From Riemerella anatipestifer_F (GTDB taxonomy: Bacteria; Bacteroidota; Bacteroidia; Flavobacteriales; Weeksellaceae): a DNA stretch of 64,000 nucleotides. The stretch lies in assembly GCF_037861325.1 (NCBI RefSeq), contig NZ_JAFELW010000007.1. The stretch is one strand, 5' to 3'. The notes beneath the pieces were generated by a model. It was not told the origin of the DNA, did no database searches, and saw only the letters and a list, made by a program, of their open reading frames with translations. Within the stretch, counting starts at the first letter, position 1. Each line of letters starts with the position of its first letter. Position numbers and translations under genes: made by a program. This document shows, piece by piece, positions 59,823 through 64,000 of this stretch.

Positions 59823-60611
59823 ATGGAGCATGGTTTAGAACATAACAAGCAGTCTATAACTACACTAGCAAAGCTTTTAACAGAGGTGGCTACACTTCTC
59901 ATTTCTAATGGTGCTAACTCTACGAGGACAAAACGAAATGTAGTGCGTATTGCGGAAGCTTATGGCTACCATGTGGAAGTGTTTTTCTCTTTTTCGGGGA
60001 TATTTCTGTCCTTGTATGATAAAGATGGAAATAACACAGAAACATTGGTAAAAACTATCAATAAGCACGGTATAGATTTTAATCTTATTTCGGATATTAG
60101 TGTTCTCAGTTGGGATATAGCAGCACATAAACTGCCTTATGAGGAAGTAGAAAAAAGATTAGACGAAATAAGAAGTAAGCCTCACTATTCTGTGTGGGTT
60201 AAAATGCTGTGGATAGGTGTTGCAACGGCGGCTCTTAGTCAGTTGTTTTCAGGGACTTATTTAGAGTTTTTGGTGGTGTTTTTGGCGAGTAGTATTGGAT
60301 TTTGGGTAAGATTATTTTTAATTAAAAAAGAATATAATCTGTTTATGCAGAGTCTGGTTGCGGCATTTGTATCTGTATCAGTAGTAAAAATAGCGTTGCT
60401 CTTCGGTTTGCCAGAAGGTCATGCAGCACTTACGGCGTGTGTGCTTTGGTTGATACCAGGAGTGCCTTTAATCAATGGATTTTTAGATTTGTTGGAGGGG
60501 CATATTGTTTCAGGGTGGGCTAAAGCCGCCTTAGGAACGATGATTGTTTTTATGATAGCGGTAGGTTATTATTTGTCAGTATTTGTATTCAGACTATTTT
60601 ATGGACTATAA
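59823..60611 (+). CDS. Threonine/serine exporter, ThrE_1-type subunit
   Basis: 262 aa. Soluble N-terminal domain (TEVATLLISNGANSTRTKRN, about residues 20-39) and five or so C-terminal membrane helices, with the family motif ALTACVLWLIPGVPLINGFLDLL. In many bacteria ThrE is split into this large part and a small membrane part; both are here. Exports Thr/Ser across the inner membrane (family-based). Overlaps the next gene by 11 bp. Confidence 0.88.
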   Translation: MEHGLEHNKQSITTLAKLLTEVATLLISNGANSTRTKRNVVRIAEAYGYHVEVFFSFSGIFLSLYDKDGNNTETLVKTINKHGIDFNLISDISVLSWDIAAHKLPYEEVEKRLDEIRSKPHYSVWVKMLWIGVATAALSQLFSGTYLEFLVVFLASSIGFWVRLFLIKKEYNLFMQSLVAAFVSVSVVKIALLFGLPEGHAALTACVLWLIPGVPLINGFLDLLEGHIVSGWAKAALGTMIVFMIAVGYYLSVFVFRLFYGL

Positions 60612-61137
60612 TATCTTAGAGAAAATATTTTGGGCGGTATTTGTATCGTTGGGCTTTGCGGTACTTTTTAATACTCCAAGAAGGGCACTTTGGGCGGTGG
60701 CACTGCTGGGAGCTTTAGGTTTTGGAATTAAGACGATACTGCTAGTTTATGTGCTGAATGGACAAGTGGTAATGGCAACGCTTTTGGGTGCATCTGCAGT
60801 GGGATTATCAGGGTTGTACTTTGCTCACCGAGTACACACACCACCTATTGTGTTTACAATACCTGCGGTTATCAATATGATACCTGGTACATTGGGCTAT
60901 AATTTTATGATGGGGATTATACGCATTGTATCGTCTAAAAAAGAAAATTCAATCACAGTGGAGAATTTGATAGAGATTATCAATAATGGGCTAAATGCAG
61001 GATTTACTATTTTGGTGTTGGCGTTTGGAGTTGTTTTTCCAATTTTGATATTCAATACGAGAACGGTAAAGAATAAAGACTTAAACAGGTATCTTAAATA
61101 TAAAATGATTAAACTTAAAAGAAAAGGTTTTAAATAA
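60601..61137 (+). CDS. Threonine/serine exporter, ThrE_2-type subunit
   Basis: 178 aa from the ATG at 60601 (MDYNILEKIFWAVFVSLGFA). Five predicted membrane helices, including VVMATLLGASAVGLSGLYFA and IPAVINMIPGTLGYNFMMGI, the small ThrE_2/DUF3815 half. Pairs with the preceding gene to form a complete exporter. Basic C-terminal tail. Confidence 0.86.
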   Translation: MDYNILEKIFWAVFVSLGFAVLFNTPRRALWAVALLGALGFGIKTILLVYVLNGQVVMATLLGASAVGLSGLYFAHRVHTPPIVFTIPAVINMIPGTLGYNFMMGIIRIVSSKKENSITVENLIEIINNGLNAGFTILVLAFGVVFPILIFNTRTVKNKDLNRYLKYKMIKLKRKGFK

Positions 61138-61149
61138 CAATATTTACTT

Positions 61150-61899
61150 ATGGGAAGAACGGTATTTATAACAGGAGCTACATCGGGCATAGGGAAGGCT
61201 ACGGCAGAACTTTTGGCTCAACAGGGATATAGACTTATCATTTGTGGACGAAGAGCGGAAGTTTTAGAAGAGCTTAAAGAAAAATTATCTTTAAAAACAG
61301 AGGTATATGCTTTAGTTTTTGATGTTAGAAACGCTGATGAGGTAGAACGCTCCATAACTTCTTTGCCTGAAAGTTTTAAGGATATAGATATACTCATCAA
61401 TAATGCAGGGAATGCTCACGGATTAGAGCCTCTGTCCGACGGTAATATTTCCGATTGGGATATGATGATGGACGCTAATGTGAAGGGTTTACTTTATGTC
61501 TCAAAACCGATTATTACTAGAATGAAAGAGGTTAAGAAAGGACATGTCATCAATATTTCTTCCGTTGCGGCTCGCCAAACTTATGCTAATGGAGTGGTGT
61601 ATTGTGCTTCTAAAAGGGCGGTAGATGTGATTTCGGAAGGTATGAGGATAGAGCTTACTAGTTTTGGTATTAAAGTGACTAATATTCAGCCTGGAGCGGT
61701 AGAGACCGATTTCTCTAAAGTGAGATTTAAAGGTGATGAAGCAAGGGCTAAAGCCGTTTATGAAGGCTACGAAGCCTTGAAAGCCGAAGATATTGCAGAT
61801 GCAGTAGCATATTGTATTAACGCTCCAGAGCGTGTTTCTATAGCGGAGCTTTGTATTTATCCTAAAGCACAAGCGGAGCCTAGAACTATTTGTAGATAA
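61150..61899 (+). CDS. Short-chain dehydrogenase/reductase
   Basis: 249 aa classical SDR: cofactor motif TGATSGIGKATAELL (residues 7-21), NNAG (about 85-88), catalytic Ser in NISSVAA (about 136) and YCASKRA with Tyr and Lys (about 151-157). Most like YdfG-type NADP-dependent 3-hydroxy acid (serine/allothreonine) dehydrogenases. It lies 12 bp after the thrE pair, which fits hydroxy-amino-acid metabolism (inference). Confidence 0.9.
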   Translation: MGRTVFITGATSGIGKATAELLAQQGYRLIICGRRAEVLEELKEKLSLKTEVYALVFDVRNADEVERSITSLPESFKDIDILINNAGNAHGLEPLSDGNISDWDMMMDANVKGLLYVSKPIITRMKEVKKGHVINISSVAARQTYANGVVYCASKRAVDVISEGMRIELTSFGIKVTNIQPGAVETDFSKVRFKGDEARAKAVYEGYEALKAEDIADAVAYCINAPERVSIAELCIYPKAQAEPRTICR

Positions 61900-61912
61900 A
61901 TGAAATTAAAAG

Positions 61913-61945
61913 AAAAAGGGACATTTTATAAAGTGTCCCTTTTTT
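61913..61945. terminator. Bidirectional terminator
   Basis: AAAAAGGGACA / TGTCCCTTTTT, 10-nt loop, between the convergent SDR (+) and cysS (-) genes. Confidence 0.9.
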
Positions 61946-61954
61946 ATTATTGAA

Positions 61955-63415
61955 TTAGCTCAAACTATAAGCTGTTCCTTCTTTACCATCTTTTAGTTCA
62001 ATGCCTTTTTCTAGCAGTTGGTCTCTAATTTGGTCACTTAACTCCCAATTTTTAGCTTTTCTAGCTTCGTTTCTAAGGTTGATTAGGATTTGAAGGGCTT
62101 GGTCTAGCTTTTCGTTATTATTTTCTTCTATTTTTTGAAGCCCTAAAACATCAAATACTAGACTATTTAGAGTTTCTTTTAATAAAATTAAATCGGTTTC
62201 ACTTATACTTTCTTTGCCATCTTTTAATGCAAAAATAAATTTAACTGCCTCAAATAAATGGGCAATAAGTATAGGAGCGTTAAAATCATCTAGCAATGCA
62301 GCGTGGCATTTAGATTTCCAATCTTCAATATTAAATGTGGTATTGTTACCGTTAGCTGATAAATTTTCTAAAACATTCATAGCTTCCATAAGTCTTTGGA
62401 AGCCTTTTTCGCTGGCAATCATCGCTTCGTTAGAAATGTCTAACACGCTACGATAATGGGCTTGCATAAAACAAAAACGCACTACCGATGGATGAAATGG
62501 TTTTTCAAAAAAATCATTTTCGCCAGAAATAAGCTGCATTGGGAGGATATAGTTTCCTGTGGATTTGCTCATTCGTTGTCCATTCATTGTCAGCATATTG
62601 GCGTGCATCCAATAGTTTACGGGTGAAGTTCCATTACATGCTTTGCCTTGAGCAACCTCACATTCGTGGTGAGGGAATTTTAAATCCATTCCACCTCCGT
62701 GTATATCAAACTTTTCACCTAAATATTTAGTACTCATAGCGGTACATTCTAAGTGCCAACCAGGGAATCCTTCTCCCCAAGGAGAGTTCCATCTCATAAT
62801 ATGGGCTGGAGAGGCTTTCTTCCATAATGCGAAATCTTGTGGGTTTTTCTTTTCGCCTTGTCCGTCTAAATCTCTAGTGTTGGCAAAAAGTTCTTCTATG
62901 TTTCTTTTAGAAAGTTCGCCGTAGTTTAGTCCTTTTTCGTTGTAAGCCTTTACATCAAAATAAACTGAACCATTACTTTCATAAGCGAAGCCTTTGTCTA
63001 TTAGTTTTTGTGTAAGTTCTATTTGTTCCACAATATGCCCCGTAGCGGTAGGCTCAATGGTTGGAGGAAGTAGATTGAAAAGTTCTAAAACTTTATGGAA
63101 ATCCACAGTGTATTTTTGTACAATTTCCATGGGTTCTAGCTTTTCTAATCTTGACTGTTTTACGAAACGGTCGTTGTTTACATCGCCGTCATCGGTAAGG
63201 TGTCCTGCATCAGTAATATTTCTTACATAACGCACTTTGTAGCCTAAATAGGTTAAAGTACGGTAAATAAAATCAAAGGACATAAAAGTACGCACATTGC
63301 CTAAGTGTACATTGCTGTACACCGTAGGACCACACACATACATGCCTACATTATGGTTTAAAATAGGTTTAAAAATCTCTTTTTCTCCTGAGAGAGAGTT
63401 ATATATTTTAAGCAT
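61955..63415 (-). CDS. cysS: Cysteine-tRNA ligase
   Basis: 486 aa, full length. Class I synthetase with the HIGH-type motif VHLGN (about residues 36-40), CGPTVYSNVH with zinc-ligand Cys, GWHLECTAMS and HHECE for further zinc ligands, and the KMSKS-type RMSKS (about 278). Charges tRNA-Cys. Essential host gene, transcribed after folE on the same strand (27 bp gap). Confidence 0.96.
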   Translation of the reverse strand: MLKIYNSLSGEKEIFKPILNHNVGMYVCGPTVYSNVHLGNVRTFMSFDFIYRTLTYLGYKVRYVRNITDAGHLTDDGDVNNDRFVKQSRLEKLEPMEIVQKYTVDFHKVLELFNLLPPTIEPTATGHIVEQIELTQKLIDKGFAYESNGSVYFDVKAYNEKGLNYGELSKRNIEELFANTRDLDGQGEKKNPQDFALWKKASPAHIMRWNSPWGEGFPGWHLECTAMSTKYLGEKFDIHGGGMDLKFPHHECEVAQGKACNGTSPVNYWMHANMLTMNGQRMSKSTGNYILPMQLISGENDFFEKPFHPSVVRFCFMQAHYRSVLDISNEAMIASEKGFQRLMEAMNVLENLSANGNNTTFNIEDWKSKCHAALLDDFNAPILIAHLFEAVKFIFALKDGKESISETDLILLKETLNSLVFDVLGLQKIEENNNEKLDQALQILINLRNEARKAKNWELSDQIRDQLLEKGIELKDGKEGTAYSLS

Positions 63416-63442
63416 ATCTTTTTCGTTTTGAAAAGATTAGAT

Positions 63443-64000
63443 TTAATCTAGTTTTGCATGACTACCAACATAGTGCAGAAACTCTTGCCTAGTGATAGGA
63501 TTAGTTCTAAAGATACCACTAAGTTCCGCTGTAATGGTAGAACTAGCCGTGTCTTTGATACCTCTACAATTAACACAGAGGTGCTTAGCATCAATAATAC
63601 AAGCCACATCATTAGTGCCGAGAGCTTCTTTTAGAGCGTCTACTATTTGCATAGTGAGTCTTTCTTGCACTTGTGGGCGTTTGGCATAGTAATCTACAAT
63701 TCTATTGATTTTGGATAATCCAATCACTTCTCCGTTGGAGATATAAGCCACATGAGCTCTACCGATGATAGGCAAAAAATGATGCTCACAAAAAGAATAA
63801 ACTGTAATATCTTTTTCCACGAGCATTTGTCTGTATTTATACTTGTTGCTAAAAGTAGAGATACCTGGCTTGTTTTCTGGAAGTAATCCGCCAAAAATCT
63901 CATTTACATACATTTTGGCTACTCGCTTAGGAGAGTCTTTTAGGGAGTCATCTGTCATATCTAGCCCTAAAGTTTGCATGATTTCGGCAAAATGTTTCTC
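63443..64000 (-). CDS. folE: GTP cyclohydrolase I (partial, cut by window edge)
   Basis: The frame is open to position 64000; residues EKHFAEIM precede the internal ATG at 63979, so the true start is outside. Zinc and catalytic residues are present: FCEHHFLPIIG and CVNCRGI, plus EVIGLSKINRIVDYYAKRPQ. It converts GTP to dihydroneopterin triphosphate, the first step of folate/pterin synthesis. Only a short N-terminal part is missing. Confidence 0.94.
   Translation of the reverse strand, partial: EKHFAEIMQTLGLDMTDDSLKDSPKRVAKMYVNEIFGGLLPENKPGISTFSNKYKYRQMLVEKDITVYSFCEHHFLPIIGRAHVAYISNGEVIGLSKINRIVDYYAKRPQVQERLTMQIVDALKEALGTNDVACIIDAKHLCVNCRGIKDTASSTITAELSGIFRTNPITRQEFLHYVGSHAKLD

Overview
The window looks like the chromosome of a low-GC flavobacterium (Bacteroidota), most likely of the Weeksellaceae (Riemerella/Chryseobacterium/Elizabethkingia type). 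Three things suggest this: Bacteroidota-only conjugation families (TraE to TraQ, RteC, DUF1896, DUF3945, PRTRC), promoters of the form TTTG-N19-TAnnTTTG without Shine-Dalgarno motifs, and the housekeeping block at the right end. No rRNA, tRNA or CRISPR array was seen. Positions 1 to about 58.8 kb are the interior and right end of an integrative conjugative element (ICE). The rest (58.9-64 kb) is ordinary chromosome. The integrase and the left end of the ICE are outside the window.

Layout: (1) 0-6.7 kb, rightward: SSB, DUF932 protein, small unknown proteins and a PRTRC operon (E, C, F, B, ThiF) that contains bacterial ubiquitin-like, E2-like and E1-like proteins. (2) 7.0-8.3 kb, leftward: two excisionase-like HTH proteins and two small proteins. 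(3) 8.4-17.3 and 22.5-24.4 kb, leftward: the conjugation operon traA, B, D // E, F, G, I, J, K, M, N, O, Q. It is split by an oppositely oriented Gabija defence pair (gajA-gajB, 17.4-21.2 kb) and an IS256-family insertion sequence that landed exactly at the gajB stop codon. (4) 24.4-25.0 kb: a 276-bp phased tetranucleotide tract and a probable oriT. (5) 25.0-28.8 kb, rightward: mobA, relaxase mobB, coupling ATPase mobC. (6) 28.9-40.2 kb: two tandem peptide cassettes. Each starts with an outer-membrane receptor and a GG-leader precursor peptide. The first is followed by a radical SAM/SPASM enzyme and a broken C39 exporter, the second by a JmjC/cupin-type oxygenase and an intact C39 peptidase-ABC exporter. 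The second cassette begins with a duplicated 3' end of mobC. (7) 40.2-43.3 kb: an alpha-oxoamine synthase divergent from a TetR regulator, an outer-membrane protein and a small lipoprotein. (8) 43.4-58.6 kb, leftward: giant methylase-helicase, DUF1896, AbiE toxin-antitoxin pair, topoisomerase III, DUF3945 protein, HTH proteins, primase-helicase, RteC. (9) 58.9-64 kb: DUF1573 lipoprotein, YajC, two-part ThrE-like exporter, SDR, CysS, FolE (cut by the window edge).

How it works together: MobA/MobB would nick oriT, MobC and the Tra channel would move the strand, SSB/TopB/primase would process it, and the methylase-helicase, Gabija and AbiE may protect the element or the host. The cargo most likely to be undescribed is the pair of receptor/GG-peptide cassettes. 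Both precursors have leaders of exactly 28 residues ending in GG, but they are paired with different maturation enzymes and, apparently, share one working exporter.
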